Source of the DNA: Chlamydiota bacterium
GTDB lineage: Bacteria > Patescibacteriota > Saccharimonadia > Saccharimonadales > UBA4665
DNA length: 48,388 nt
NCBI GenBank assembly: GCA_903970425.1
Contig: CAJCIR010000072.1
Coordinates: 1-48,388 of the forward strand
Direction: 5' to 3'
Both the position numbers and the translations under genes were made by a program. Below, piece after piece: positions 25,037 through 34,086 of the stretch. Every line of letters begins with the position of its first letter. Positions within the stretch are counted from its first letter, which is position 1. Under the pieces are notes generated by a model. That model worked only from the letters and a program-made list of their open reading frames with translations. It was not told the DNA's origin and did not search any database.

Positions 25037-26083
25037 TTAATGAGTTACGTCAGGAAATGCTGTATAGACTTTCTCGATCTCTGCCATTAGTTCTTCAGAT
25101 AGATTGACGTCTGCACTGGCAATATCAGTTTTTAATTGATCGACGCTAGTACAGCCGATAATCACTGAACTTACAAATTCACGACTAATTGCAAACGCTA
25201 AAGCCATTTGGGCTGGGTCCAATCCATGGTCTTTTGCGATCTTAACGTATCTCTTAATGGCTTCTTGCGCATGAGGCGGGTTGTATCGAGCAACATTGCG
25301 GTCGTATAGAGTAAACCTTGCCCCAGCTGGCTTTGCACCTCCTAAGTATTTACCAGTTAATACTCCCATGCTAAGTGGTGAATATGGCAGTAAGCCAATG
25401 TTTTCTCTTAGACATATTTCTGCTAGACCTATTTCAAAAGTGCGACTGAGAAGACTGTATTGATTCTGAATTGATACAATTTTTGGTAATGATTTCTCTC
25501 TGGCAATACGTAGATATTCGCTAACTCCCCACGGTGTTTCGTTAGAAACTCCGATATAACGGACTTTTCCTTCCTTAACTAACTCACCCAGTGCCTCAAG
25601 TGTCTCTTCGATTGGCGTAGAGTTATCATTTTTATCATGAGTGTAACCTCTGGTCCCAAAAAAGTTCGCCTTGCGTTCCGGATAGTGCACCTGATAGAGA
25701 TCGACATAATCTGTTTGCAGTCTTTTTAGTGAACCATCGATTGCTTCTCTAATACTTTTCCTGTCGTAATGAGGTGTTTCTCCGGTATCTCTGGTCCCGA
25801 TCGAGTTACTAGTTGCAGTTTTTGTAGCAATAATTAATTTGTCACGACCGCCATTTTTCTTAAGCCAAGTGCCTATATAAGCTTCAGTTCTTCCTTGTTT
25901 TTCTTTGTCTGGTGGGATAGGGTAAATCTCCGCGGTATCAATAAAATTAAGCCCTTTTTCAGTAATAGCGTAAGAGAGTTGTGCGTGGGCCTCAGCCTCG
26001 GTGTTTTGCTGCCCCCAGTTCATGCTGCCAAGGCAAATTACTGGTACTTCAAGATCAGAGCTCCCAATGGTTCGTTTCTGCAT
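25037..26083 (-). CDS. Aldo/keto reductase (Tas-like)
   Basis: 348 residues of NADPH-dependent (beta/alpha)8 barrel. FIDTAEIYPIP gives the catalytic Asp and Tyr, IIATKTATS the Lys, and YQVHYPERKANFFG the His. The Y-P-E-R-K-x-x-x-F-G insertion and the C-terminal VIIGCTSVDQLKTDI fit the Tas subgroup of E. coli. It reduces aldehydes or ketones of unknown identity. TAGTAT lies 6 nt before the ATG; no Shine-Dalgarno sequence. Confidence 0.92.
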   Translation of the reverse strand: MQKRTIGSSDLEVPVICLGSMNWGQQNTEAEAHAQLSYAITEKGLNFIDTAEIYPIPPDKEKQGRTEAYIGTWLKKNGGRDKLIIATKTATSNSIGTRDTGETPHYDRKSIREAIDGSLKRLQTDYVDLYQVHYPERKANFFGTRGYTHDKNDNSTPIEETLEALGELVKEGKVRYIGVSNETPWGVSEYLRIAREKSLPKIVSIQNQYSLLSRTFEIGLAEICLRENIGLLPYSPLSMGVLTGKYLGGAKPAGARFTLYDRNVARYNPPHAQEAIKRYVKIAKDHGLDPAQMALAFAISREFVSSVIIGCTSVDQLKTDIASADVNLSEELMAEIEKVYTAFPDVTH

Positions 26084-26144
26084 ACTACCATACTAACAGA
26101 CTAAAATAGCTCTGCCGATACCGGACTTCTTGGAGAGCTAAGTA

Positions 26145-26351
26145 TTAATGGAGTAGATGATAAACCAGGAATGCTGGCCAGACAAGTGCTTTTAAGAAGG
26201 CTAGTATAACGAGCCAAAAAGTGCCTGAGTGGACGTGTAAATAATAGACGAGAGCACCTATGAAACCGAGAAACCAAATTGAGTGGCCCCCTCCTTTTTG
26301 TATCATAGTCTTATTTTTGTAAATGAATTTCGGTGAATTCTCTTTTGCCAT
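26145..26351 (-). CDS. Small membrane protein (68 aa)
   Basis: 68 residues: a polar, basic N-terminus (AKENSPKFIYKNKTMIQKGGG) and two closely spaced hydrophobic segments (SIWFLGFIGALVYYLHV and FWLVILAFLKALVWPAFLVYHLL). AAGGAGAT is well placed before the ATG. The pattern is a helical hairpin in the membrane; function unknown. I recall similar short proteins in Saccharibacteria, but no named family. Confidence 0.65.
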   Translation of the reverse strand: MAKENSPKFIYKNKTMIQKGGGHSIWFLGFIGALVYYLHVHSGTFWLVILAFLKALVWPAFLVYHLLH

Positions 26352-26429
26352 ACCTATCTCCTTTTATTGGTGACATAAGTAGCGTTATACTCGTATCCTC
26401 TCAGAGAGTAAAGGTTTCAAGATAACCAA

Positions 26430-26457
26430 AAGGACCCCCGTATTAGGTAGGGTCCTT
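26430..26457 (-). terminator. Terminator hairpin for the 26501 gene
   Basis: Arms AAGGACCC (26430-26437) and GGGTCCTT (26450-26457) pair perfectly. On the minus strand the stem is followed by TTGGTT, so it would end transcription of the LANTGPG protein gene. On the plus strand it is followed by CTT only, so it is mainly a minus-strand signal. Confidence 0.75.
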
Positions 26458-26500
26458 CTTAGGATGACGATTAAACCTTTAAACTTCTATAGAAGCGGAC

Positions 26501-26905
26501 TTATCGTGCGAACTTTTTGGTATATACAATGTGGGCAAATGTACCAGTAATGGTAACGGCTGCAAATAATCCTATAGCGCTACCAGGTCCAGTGTTCGCT
26601 AATTGAGTAGGTTGTACTGATGCGGCAAGAGTAGCAGCAGGAGCTGGAGTTGTTACTGGAGCAGGTGTTGTGCTGGCAGGTACTACTGGTGTAGCTGTAG
26701 GTGTAGAAGTAACTACCGGGGCAGGAGTAGTTACAGGCGGGGTAGTCTTACTAGGACAAGGTTTAGTCGTTGAAGTCGAAACTGGTTTAGTTGTAGTAGG
26801 CTTAGTTACGTGTTTGATGTTATCACAGGCGTATGCAGCGCTACTTAGAATCATTGGTGCCAATAATATGGCGATTCCGATAAAAAGGGCGTTAACTCTT
26901 TTCAT
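26501..26905 (-). CDS. Secreted Pro/Thr-rich surface protein with LANTGPG C-terminal anchor
   Basis: 134 residues in three parts: a signal peptide (about 1-26, ending SSAAYACD), a low-complexity stalk of Pro, Thr, Val and Ala (about 35-100), and a C-terminal LANTGPG followed by a hydrophobic helix (IGLFAAVTITGTFAHIVY) and basic KKFAR. That order is the layout of a sortase-type sorting signal. The protein at 36906 ends the same way. Likely a surface spacer or adhesin stalk. GGGAGAG precedes the ATG, and a consensus promoter lies upstream. Confidence 0.8.
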   Translation of the reverse strand: MKRVNALFIGIAILLAPMILSSAAYACDNIKHVTKPTTTKPVSTSTTKPCPSKTTPPVTTPAPVVTSTPTATPVVPASTTPAPVTTPAPAATLAASVQPTQLANTGPGSAIGLFAAVTITGTFAHIVYTKKFAR

Positions 26906-26977
26906 AAATAACTCTCCCTAACCGCACCTGAGTCATTAACAGCTAACTTATTAGCCCACTCACTAATGCGACTTGCT

Positions 26978-27011
26978 ATTATATCCTAATATGGTATTTT
27001 GTCAATACCAT
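26978..27011 (-). promoter_or_regulatory. Consensus promoter with palindrome over the -35 box
   Basis: On the minus strand TTGACA (complement of 27000-27005) and TATAAT (complement of 26978-26983) are both perfect, 16 bp apart. The -35 box lies in an inverted repeat with 8-bp arms ATGGTATT (26991-26998) and AATACCAT (27004-27011). The promoter drives the surface-protein gene at 26905 with a leader of about 65 nt, and the palindrome is a likely operator. Confidence 0.8.
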
Positions 27012-27098
27012 TATGCTTAATTACAAGAGATGTGTCAACTATGTTAACAGAGGTGAGGCTGCCATTTATGCCCGTAGATCAGACTCTCTATAATAACG

Positions 27099-29519
27099 CT
27101 ATTTGGACGCTGAATCGTGAGTTTGGGTAGAAGGGGAACTATTCTCTGGCGGGATAGCTGCTGGGGTTTCCGCAGGAGTTACAGGTGCTTGTCTAGTCTC
27201 TGTGGGTTCAGAGTAGACGACCGCTTTTAGTTGCCCAGGAGCTGAACCATCAGCAGCCTCTACTTTTGTTTTCCCGGTAGCAATCTTGTAAATTTGGTGT
27301 TTGCCATGATGACGAATAATCAGAAATACAGCAACACCTACTAAAATCACTGCAGCGGCTGCTCCACCAATGATTAGTGGCATATTATAAATTGGAACAT
27401 TTTCACCTTCTTTAATGGCTTGCTGAGCGTTTTGTATGAAGGATGCGACGGTGTCGTGCTGAGGATAGGCTGCTTTAACTTTATTAAAGTATGGAATTGC
27501 CGCTGAATAATGTGAATCGTAGAAATAATCTACTCCTTTTTGCCAAAGGATTTGGGTTGGACTTAGCGGCCCATATGAGACCTGGACAGAATCTGCCAAA
27601 GTTTTAAGATCAGCAATGTCTCTAGCATAGTTAAAGGTACCAACGGTAGCGTTTCCACTCCTATCGGTACCACCACTTGCTGTGTAGGTGGCAATTCCAA
27701 CCACGTGTCCTTCGTCATCAAAGACGGGACCACCACTGTTCCCATGGCCAATTGAGGCATCCGTTTGTATCAGTTTTCGGCTATCTCCGAGCGCGTTTCT
27801 GATTGACGAAACGTGACCAGTAGTCAGGGTGACCGTGTCTGAGGTGTCGTTTACCAAGCCATTATCATCGGCGTCTGCTGGGTAGCCGAGTATCAGCAGG
27901 TCACTACCTGAAGAGATTTCACTCAGGGAACCCAACGGTACATCAGGATAGTTACTGCTTGTCCCCGAAGTCTTAATAATCGCAACATCCGAGTCTCTGA
28001 ATTTTATTATTCCATCTAACTGTCGATAGTTGTAGCCAATAACAGATGCATGGACCACATTGGAAGTTCCAGTGTAGGAAGTTAAGTTCTGGGTATCAAT
28101 GAGAAGTTTGGTGACATTTGGCTCAGCATTACTTAGATCAACAAGAAGATTGGTGACATTGTTTGTTTCTCCGAAGACACTGTCGGGCAAGTTATAAACG
28201 GCATTGCAGATAGTGTCTATGAGTGTATCAGGATCTGTAATCGCATTAAGTTCAGCGTCGGTTAATCCTCCTAACTGTGCCATGTACTGTAGTGGTTGAA
28301 GGTTCCCATCTGCTGCTTCAGTAACTGAATACAACAGAAGTAGATCCTTAGGATTACTGGTTGCGATATGACCGTTGGTGGCTATATTGCCGTTTCCATC
28401 TATAAAGAAACCCGATCCTGAAAGTGCATTACAGGCGCTCTTAAGCATATCCTGACCATTAATAGTTACATCGGTGCAGTAGGCGTTATAAATCTTTATT
28501 ACAGCAGGGGTATAAAGAGCGCTGATAAGTTGATCAGTTGTAGCATTCTTTTCGGGTGTAACTGTGGTTGGAGCTGTATAAGAAACTAAATTGAAGTTGT
28601 AGCTATTTTCAAGAGCGAGTGATTGGCTTGCCAATTTGGCGACGGCTACTGGCTGACTAACTGTCGCACCGACGGCTGTGTTACTAAATTTAAATGTATC
28701 TACTAGTGAATCGATATCACTTGAAACCGTCGATGCCGGGGAGAACTGCGCATTTGTGCGGATAATAAGGGGTTTATTATTCAGTAGAGTGACGTAGGAG
28801 ATGAAGGTAGAAGTAAGCTGTTTTTGCAGAGTCCCACTGCCGTTTTGCTGCCAGATAGTTCTTTGAAACTGTTTTCCGCTTACGTCTACTGTTGAAGTAG
28901 AGACTCTAGTGGGAGCAGGGGTGTTGCTAGTGGGTGTCGCAACATACTGATTCTCAACAGCTGGTAAGGTTGTAGGCACGGAGGTTGCTGCTATTAGGTA
29001 GCTAATATTAACTGTGTTTTGATCGAACGAGTCGCTGATCGCTGTCCCGGATAGTTTAAAACTCTCATAGGGACTTGGTGTGCTGAGTTGCTGACCAACC
29101 TCCAGACTACCGTCTTGTCCGTTAACACCGCTCGCATAAAATTGCTGAGGATCGTATGAGAAACTAAACCCGTAAGTCGAAGTTAAGGTAGCGCTAGTGC
29201 TGCTGGATGAGCCAACTAAACTATTAAAGAAGTTAGATGCGTTTCTGTTTCCTAAGTTTGTCTTAGTATATATAGAGATGAGTTGTCCAAGCAAAAACAG
29301 AGCTACCGTAAGACTAAGTACTAGAAGCCCTAGGTGACGTTTTAAATAGGGTTTAGCGTGCCGTGGAAAGATGGCCACCCTTCGATTGCCAGTGACAGCA
29401 CTGGCTACTCGTGTGTGCCTACGACTTCGGCGAGTCTGTTTTTTTGATTGATCCGCACCCTTTTTTTGTGACATATTCTCTTTTGGGATATCTTCAAGAC
29501 TTCTGTTTGATATTAACAT
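27099..29519 (-). CDS. Large membrane-bound trypsin-like (HtrA/S1C) serine protease
   Basis: 806 residues. Basic cytoplasmic part, membrane helix (about 63-83), a beta-rich outer domain with PsbP-like wording (FGFSFSYDP), then a trypsin-like protease: His384 (ATNGHIA), Asp511 (DSDVAIIK), Ser595 (GHGNSGGPVF). The His-Asp gap has a long helical insert (~400-490). A TPR-like stretch (about 655-700) precedes a second helix (~705-727) and a Pro/Ala/Glu-rich cytoplasmic tail. No PDZ domain is seen. Probably an envelope quality-control or processing protease. Alternative start at ATG 29474. Confidence 0.9.
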   Translation of the reverse strand: MLISNRSLEDIPKENMSQKKGADQSKKQTRRSRRHTRVASAVTGNRRVAIFPRHAKPYLKRHLGLLVLSLTVALFLLGQLISIYTKTNLGNRNASNFFNSLVGSSSSTSATLTSTYGFSFSYDPQQFYASGVNGQDGSLEVGQQLSTPSPYESFKLSGTAISDSFDQNTVNISYLIAATSVPTTLPAVENQYVATPTSNTPAPTRVSTSTVDVSGKQFQRTIWQQNGSGTLQKQLTSTFISYVTLLNNKPLIIRTNAQFSPASTVSSDIDSLVDTFKFSNTAVGATVSQPVAVAKLASQSLALENSYNFNLVSYTAPTTVTPEKNATTDQLISALYTPAVIKIYNAYCTDVTINGQDMLKSACNALSGSGFFIDGNGNIATNGHIATSNPKDLLLLYSVTEAADGNLQPLQYMAQLGGLTDAELNAITDPDTLIDTICNAVYNLPDSVFGETNNVTNLLVDLSNAEPNVTKLLIDTQNLTSYTGTSNVVHASVIGYNYRQLDGIIKFRDSDVAIIKTSGTSSNYPDVPLGSLSEISSGSDLLILGYPADADDNGLVNDTSDTVTLTTGHVSSIRNALGDSRKLIQTDASIGHGNSGGPVFDDEGHVVGIATYTASGGTDRSGNATVGTFNYARDIADLKTLADSVQVSYGPLSPTQILWQKGVDYFYDSHYSAAIPYFNKVKAAYPQHDTVASFIQNAQQAIKEGENVPIYNMPLIIGGAAAAVILVGVAVFLIIRHHGKHQIYKIATGKTKVEAADGSAPGQLKAVVYSEPTETRQAPVTPAETPAAIPPENSSPSTQTHDSASK

Positions 29520-29583
29520 CGCAATTAATTAATAACAATTATGCTAATGCTAATTAGGGTTCTTTATTGAAAACAAAAGATTA

Positions 29584-29757
29584 TTACAGAGCTAAATGTA
29601 GATTTACACCCAGCAAAACAAGAGGCCATAGAAAGACTGCCAAAAAACCTGAGAGCAGATGCGAAACTGTCCCGAGATCCCCTAGGTAACCTCTGTTACT
29701 GGCCACTATTATTCCAATTATAAGATAGACAATGCCCGGAAGGGATACGCGATTCAT
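29584..29757 (-). CDS. Small two-helix membrane protein (57 aa)
   Basis: A frame of 57 codons plus stop: MNRVSLPGIVYLIIGIIVAS opens a first helix, a short polar turn NRGYLGDLG follows, then a second helix with SGFLAVFLWPLVLLGVNLHL. The spacing and the LAVFLWPLVLLG phrase resemble short membrane proteins common in Saccharibacteria and actinobacteria. A TACAAT box ends 9 nt before the ATG. Function unknown. Confidence 0.65.
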   Translation of the reverse strand: MNRVSLPGIVYLIIGIIVASNRGYLGDLGTVSHLLSGFLAVFLWPLVLLGVNLHLAL

Positions 29758-29807
29758 TATCTTTCAATTGTACTTTATGGAGATACTAATTAATAGGGGT
29801 GCCTAGC

Positions 29808-30161
29808 TTAACTCACGGCTTTCTTGACTAGTTCAGCGACCTTTGTCTCTTCGTTAGCGTTCAGCTCCGTGATTGCATAAACGATAGGCCACATATGACC
29901 TTCGTCTAGCTTCGCAACGTCGTTAAAGCCAAACGTCATAAACCTCTCGCCAAACTTCTTCCTGCTGCGGAAGTAACATACTATCTTATTACCATCACTA
30001 TAGGCAGGCATTCCATACCAAGTTCTCGGCAATAGCTCTGGCGCATTGGCCAATATAAGGGCGTGGAGCCGCTCGCCAATAGCACGGTCTGATTCTGGCA
30101 TGTCAGCGATTGCCTTGATTACGGCCTCTTCATCACTCTTCTTCTTATCACTAGCCGGCAT
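29808..30161 (-). CDS. DUF1801 (YdhG-like) family protein
   Basis: 117 residues from ATG 30161. [34 protein letters not shown] is the DUF1801 signature, followed by [19 protein letters not shown] and the C-terminal helix [13 protein letters not shown]. The family adopts an iron-chaperone YdhG/frataxin-like fold; its function is not established. AAAGGGG 7 nt before ATG 30161 supports this start over ATG 30185, which would place that site inside the coding region. Confidence 0.88.
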   Translation of the reverse strand: MPASDKKKSDEEAVIKAIADMPESDRAIGERLHALILANAPELLPRTWYGMPAYSDGNKIVCYFRSRKKFGERFMTFGFNDVAKLDEGHMWPIVYAITELNANEETKVAELVKKAVS

Positions 30162-30282
30162 ATTAGGACCCCTTTCTGCTGTCATTTATCGAAAATACTC
30201 TAACATTATACGTGCATAATCAGAAATATTCTCTGGCCAATTAAATTGTGTTTAACCCAAGAAAATGTTACAACTGTGAATT

Positions 30283-31203
30283 ATGAGTCTTGGTTCAGAG
30301 TCACAGGGACAAGCGGCCGGGTATGTTGACGTGCAAGGAGCACAGGCCTATGCAGAAAATCGTCACGGAATAGACGGAGCCGTACTTCTCGATCCTTACT
30401 TCACGGCCCATATAATGGCTATTTGTTCTGAGGGTGCCGCAGTTGCAGACATTGGATGTGGTGCGGCCCCCTGGTCAATCTATGCTGCAAGGTGGGGAGC
30501 TAAGGCAGTTAGGGGATTTGAAAATTCACAGCAAATGCTGGATCAGGCAGAGATAGCACTCGCTCAACAAGATCCTGAGATATCGGGGGTAATCGAGGTA
30601 GGCTATGGAACGGTTAAGGAAATAGCAGCTGAGGATAGTTCATTTGATCTTGCTTTGAGTATTAATGTCGGATGCGCACTACCTAGTAGTGATGAAACAC
30701 AAACTTTGGGCGGAACTCTGATGGATCACTTTGCAGAGATGAGGCGAGTAATGAAACCGGGTGGGTATGCGGTAGTTACAGCTCCAGCATCACTCGAGAC
30801 AGTTTTTACAACTTATGGAGACGAAGAGAATAAAGTAGCGCAGTTAAGAGAGGTAGTGGGGCGAGTTGCAACCGAAGCAGAACTTCGAGACGCCGTGGGG
30901 TCAAATACTGATATATTAAGGGCGACGATTTCTAGGGGGGAAGACGGTTTTACACTGGCTGATGAAAGAGGTGCTTTGCCTTTGGGCAGCGCGGTCTTGC
31001 GCAAAATTCCAGGCCTGGTTGTTCCAAACTATTTCCACGATCAGGGCGAGTATCAGGACGCAATAATCGATGCTCAACTTAGAGTGGTAAATTTGGATAC
31101 ACCAACCCTCCACGAGACTAGCTATCATGAGGGTACTGGCTTGGGATGGAAATATGTGACAGATAATCCTTTCAACATCTATCTACTTTCGAAACCAAAA
31201 TAG
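30283..31203 (+). CDS. SAM-dependent methyltransferase
   Basis: 306 residues. VADIGCGAAPWSIYAARWGA is motif I, with AVRGFENSQQMLDQAE as the acidic loop. FDLALSINVGCALP and MRRVMKPGGYAVVTAPASLE follow. The second half (about 190-306) is longer than in the minimal fold and may recognise the substrate, which is unknown. No Shine-Dalgarno sequence is present; a weak TACAAC box lies 8 nt upstream. The esterase gene follows after 25 bp. Confidence 0.85.
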   Translation: MSLGSESQGQAAGYVDVQGAQAYAENRHGIDGAVLLDPYFTAHIMAICSEGAAVADIGCGAAPWSIYAARWGAKAVRGFENSQQMLDQAEIALAQQDPEISGVIEVGYGTVKEIAAEDSSFDLALSINVGCALPSSDETQTLGGTLMDHFAEMRRVMKPGGYAVVTAPASLETVFTTYGDEENKVAQLREVVGRVATEAELRDAVGSNTDILRATISRGEDGFTLADERGALPLGSAVLRKIPGLVVPNYFHDQGEYQDAIIDAQLRVVNLDTPTLHETSYHEGTGLGWKYVTDNPFNIYLLSKPK

Positions 31204-31228
31204 ACTTAAGGGTATAATGAGTCTAACC

Positions 31229-32134
31229 ATGCCCAGTAGACGCAGTAAGATAACAAAATCAATGATAAGACTCTTCCATCCAAGAATCTTTAGCTATAAA
31301 ACTTCAGCTATTCCAAGCTATCGTCGTCGGTTCAATAGGGCGATTAAACTTAGTGCGCCAGTACCACGCAATACCAGTGTCACTAAAGATAGAATTGACG
31401 GGGTACCTATCGAGTGGGTGGTTGTTCCAGAGTCAACTGCCAAAACCGTAATATATATTCATGGCGGCGGCTTTGTACTGGGTTCTCCACGAACCGGTCG
31501 AGGGTTAATCGCAAATATAGTTAAGACGTCACATACAAAAGCTTTGGCAATAGACTACAGTCTCGCGCCTGAACATCCTTATCCAGTAGCACTCGATGAG
31601 ATTGAGAAAGTTTGGCTGAAGTTCTTGAACAATTCAGCACTCGATCCTAAAACAATCGCTATGGTAGGTGATTCTGCTGGAGCGACACTGGCCTTAACGA
31701 GTGTTTTGAGATTAAGAGATAGAAAACTTCCTATACCTGGTTGTATCGTACTTATTTCTCCAGTGCTAGATACTTCTATGAGTGGTACGACGTTCACCAC
31801 CAATAACCACAAGGATCCTTTATTAACCAATAGGACGCTTAAGTTTCTACGTGATTCTTATTTACAAGGAGCCCCCCTAAACGATCCCTATGTATCGGCG
31901 TTAATTGCTGATTTGAGGGGTTTACCACCAATTTTAGTACATGTTGGGAGTGAGGAGATACTGTTAGGCGATAGCAAACAACTCGTAGAAAAGGCGAAAT
32001 CGTACGATGTTCCAACAGAACTTTTTGTAGGAGAAGGCATGTGGCATAACTGGCATATGTTCTCCCACTTACCTGAAGCAAAGTCCGCCCTTGGGGCTAT
32101 AGGTGATTTTATTAGCCGCAATACCTCTTATTAG
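31229..32134 (+). CDS. Alpha/beta-hydrolase, hormone-sensitive-lipase-like esterase
   Basis: About 301 residues. YIHGGGFVLGSPRTGR is the HGGG oxyanion motif of the HSL family, VGDSAGATLAL the nucleophile elbow, GSEEILLGDS the acid loop and MWHNWHMF the His region. It hydrolyses short-chain esters; substrate unknown. TATAAT at 31213-31218 overlaps the upstream ATG at 31217, so ATG 31229 is preferred. A basic N-terminus without a signal peptide suggests a cytoplasmic enzyme. Confidence 0.9.
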   Translation: MPSRRSKITKSMIRLFHPRIFSYKTSAIPSYRRRFNRAIKLSAPVPRNTSVTKDRIDGVPIEWVVVPESTAKTVIYIHGGGFVLGSPRTGRGLIANIVKTSHTKALAIDYSLAPEHPYPVALDEIEKVWLKFLNNSALDPKTIAMVGDSAGATLALTSVLRLRDRKLPIPGCIVLISPVLDTSMSGTTFTTNNHKDPLLTNRTLKFLRDSYLQGAPLNDPYVSALIADLRGLPPILVHVGSEEILLGDSKQLVEKAKSYDVPTELFVGEGMWHNWHMFSHLPEAKSALGAIGDFISRNTSY

Positions 32135-32182
32135 AATCAGGGTTAAATCCAGGGCGAACTACCGCTAGGCTATAATGCTCAT

Positions 32183-34069
32183 ATGACCAAAACAAAGAAG
32201 GCTTTTACTCCTCTAGCTATTGTTGCTCTTGGCGTTGTGTTTGGCGATATCGGCACTAGTCCGTTATATGCTCTCCAAGCCGTTTTTGGTTCTTCAGGGC
32301 GAAATTTAACGCTTAACCAAGGTAATGTATATGGGATCATATCCCTTATCATTTGGGCAATAACCATTGTTGTATCGATTAAATTCGTCGGTCTTATAAT
32401 GCGAGCAGACAACGAAGGTGAAGGCGGCATTATGGCATTAGTGTCACTCATTAAGGGTAAAGTAATAAAACATAAATGGTTCTTCATTACCCTGGGTCTC
32501 GTGGGTGTCTCGCTATTTTACGGTGATAGCATCATTACTCCTGCAATTTCAGTCTTGTCCGCTGTCGAAGGTTTAAAAGTTGTTGCCCCACATCTAAATT
32601 CATTTATCGTTCCGATCACTATTGCCATTCTTGTATTTCTATTCTGGATTCAAAAATATGGTACTGATGCAATCGGAAGATTTTTCGGACCTACCATGTT
32701 GGTCTGGTTTGCGGCTATTGCTGCGGGGGGTACATGGCGTATCTGGCAGTATCCTAGTGTGCTGCGAACTCTGTCGCCAATAACTGCAATTGACTTCTTT
32801 GCAGATCATCCCCTGACAGCATTTCTGTCACTGACCGCCGTAGTTTTGGCGATTACCGGTGCCGAGGCTCTATATGCTGACTTGGGACATTTTGGTCGTC
32901 CGCCGATCACAAAAGCCTGGTTCTTTATTGTTTTTCCGGCCTTGTCGCTTTGCTATATGGGGGAGGGCGCCCTTATTCTTCATCACCCGGGAGTTTCCAA
33001 TAATGTATTGGTTCAGCTTTTCCCAACTAGTCTGCGCCTTGTTTTCGTGCTGCTAGCAACGTTAGCAACTTTGATAGCTTCTCAGGCTGTCATATCCGGG
33101 GCATTTTCATTAACTAGGCAAGCAGTACATCTTGAATTCTTACCAAGAATGCTTGTCCGGCATACCTCGATCAGTGAAACAGGACAGATATATATGCCAT
33201 TTATAAATTTCTTGCTCTTTATCTTAGTGCTTCTGCTGGTCTTGGTCTTTGGTTCTTCGGCACGGCTGGCTAATGCATATGGTATTGCAGTCAGCGGTAC
33301 CATAGCAGCCGATACCATATTATTTCTGGTCGTTGTTCGGAATATATGGAGAAAATCACTCTTCTATACAGTGTTAGTGGGTGCAATTTTCGTCCCTATT
33401 GATCTATTGTTTGTATCGTCTAACATGCAGAAGCTACTGCATGGCGGACTTTTTCCTATAATCGTAGGATCGGTAACCTTTCTACTAATTAATACTTGGA
33501 CCAAGGGTGAGAAAATCATTGATGCAGAACGCCGGACTATAGAAGGGCCACTTCCTAAATTTATTCAGACACTTCATTCCTCGAGCCATCCAATTAGAAG
33601 ACTGCCTGGAGCAGCTGTTTATATCGGCCATCATCCTGATTTCGTACCGCTGGCGCTGCGGGCTACCGTCGAGGATCTTCACGAACTGCCTGAAAAAGTA
33701 GTCATTATCACCGTTCAGACGACAACTGCCGCCCATGTTCCTGTGGCGAAACGAGCAATAATTGATAATCTGGGCGATGACAGGGATGGAGTCAGTCACC
33801 TGATGTTATTTTATGGCTATCACGACAGTGTTAATATCCCTAAAGTCTTGAGATTTTTGATGGGATCGAATCCAGAGCTTGATTTTAACCTTGACGATGT
33901 AACCTACTTCATTTCATCTAGTAAAGTTATACCCTCGAGACGGCATAGTATGGCAAGGTGGCGCAAATCCTTATATTACCTGATGGCCAAAGGTGCTCTG
34001 AGTAGGAGCGACTACTACAAATTGCCCATCAAACAAACTGAGGAAATGCAGACACCCATTACGTTGTGA
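32183..34069 (+). CDS. kup: Potassium uptake protein Kup
   Basis: 628 residues, the normal length. GVVFGDIGTSPLYALQ is the Kup signature at the first helix. About twelve helices follow, including GVSLFYGDSIITPAISVLSA and ITGAEALYADLGHFG, then a C-terminal cytoplasmic region from about residue 460. It takes up K+ with protons at the inner membrane. TATAAT (32171-32176) lies 6 nt before the ATG and no Shine-Dalgarno sequence is seen. No c-di-AMP riboswitch-like structure fits, as the leader is absent. Confidence 0.97.
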   Translation: MTKTKKAFTPLAIVALGVVFGDIGTSPLYALQAVFGSSGRNLTLNQGNVYGIISLIIWAITIVVSIKFVGLIMRADNEGEGGIMALVSLIKGKVIKHKWFFITLGLVGVSLFYGDSIITPAISVLSAVEGLKVVAPHLNSFIVPITIAILVFLFWIQKYGTDAIGRFFGPTMLVWFAAIAAGGTWRIWQYPSVLRTLSPITAIDFFADHPLTAFLSLTAVVLAITGAEALYADLGHFGRPPITKAWFFIVFPALSLCYMGEGALILHHPGVSNNVLVQLFPTSLRLVFVLLATLATLIASQAVISGAFSLTRQAVHLEFLPRMLVRHTSISETGQIYMPFINFLLFILVLLLVLVFGSSARLANAYGIAVSGTIAADTILFLVVVRNIWRKSLFYTVLVGAIFVPIDLLFVSSNMQKLLHGGLFPIIVGSVTFLLINTWTKGEKIIDAERRTIEGPLPKFIQTLHSSSHPIRRLPGAAVYIGHHPDFVPLALRATVEDLHELPEKVVIITVQTTTAAHVPVAKRAIIDNLGDDRDGVSHLMLFYGYHDSVNIPKVLRFLMGSNPELDFNLDDVTYFISSSKVIPSRRHSMARWRKSLYYLMAKGALSRSDYYKLPIKQTEEMQTPITL

Positions 34070-34086
34070 ATAGGAGCCCCCCTGTA

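Noticed and set aside
32179-32487. Antisense frame over kup, and similar antisense frames over typA, the protease and GH16 genes
   Set aside because: They mirror real coding frames, lack ribosome sites and show no recognisable domain.
34067-34069. Recoding of UGA as glycine, as in Gracilibacteria and Absconditabacteria
   Set aside because: UGA ends kup at the family length, and intact genes do not read through UGA.
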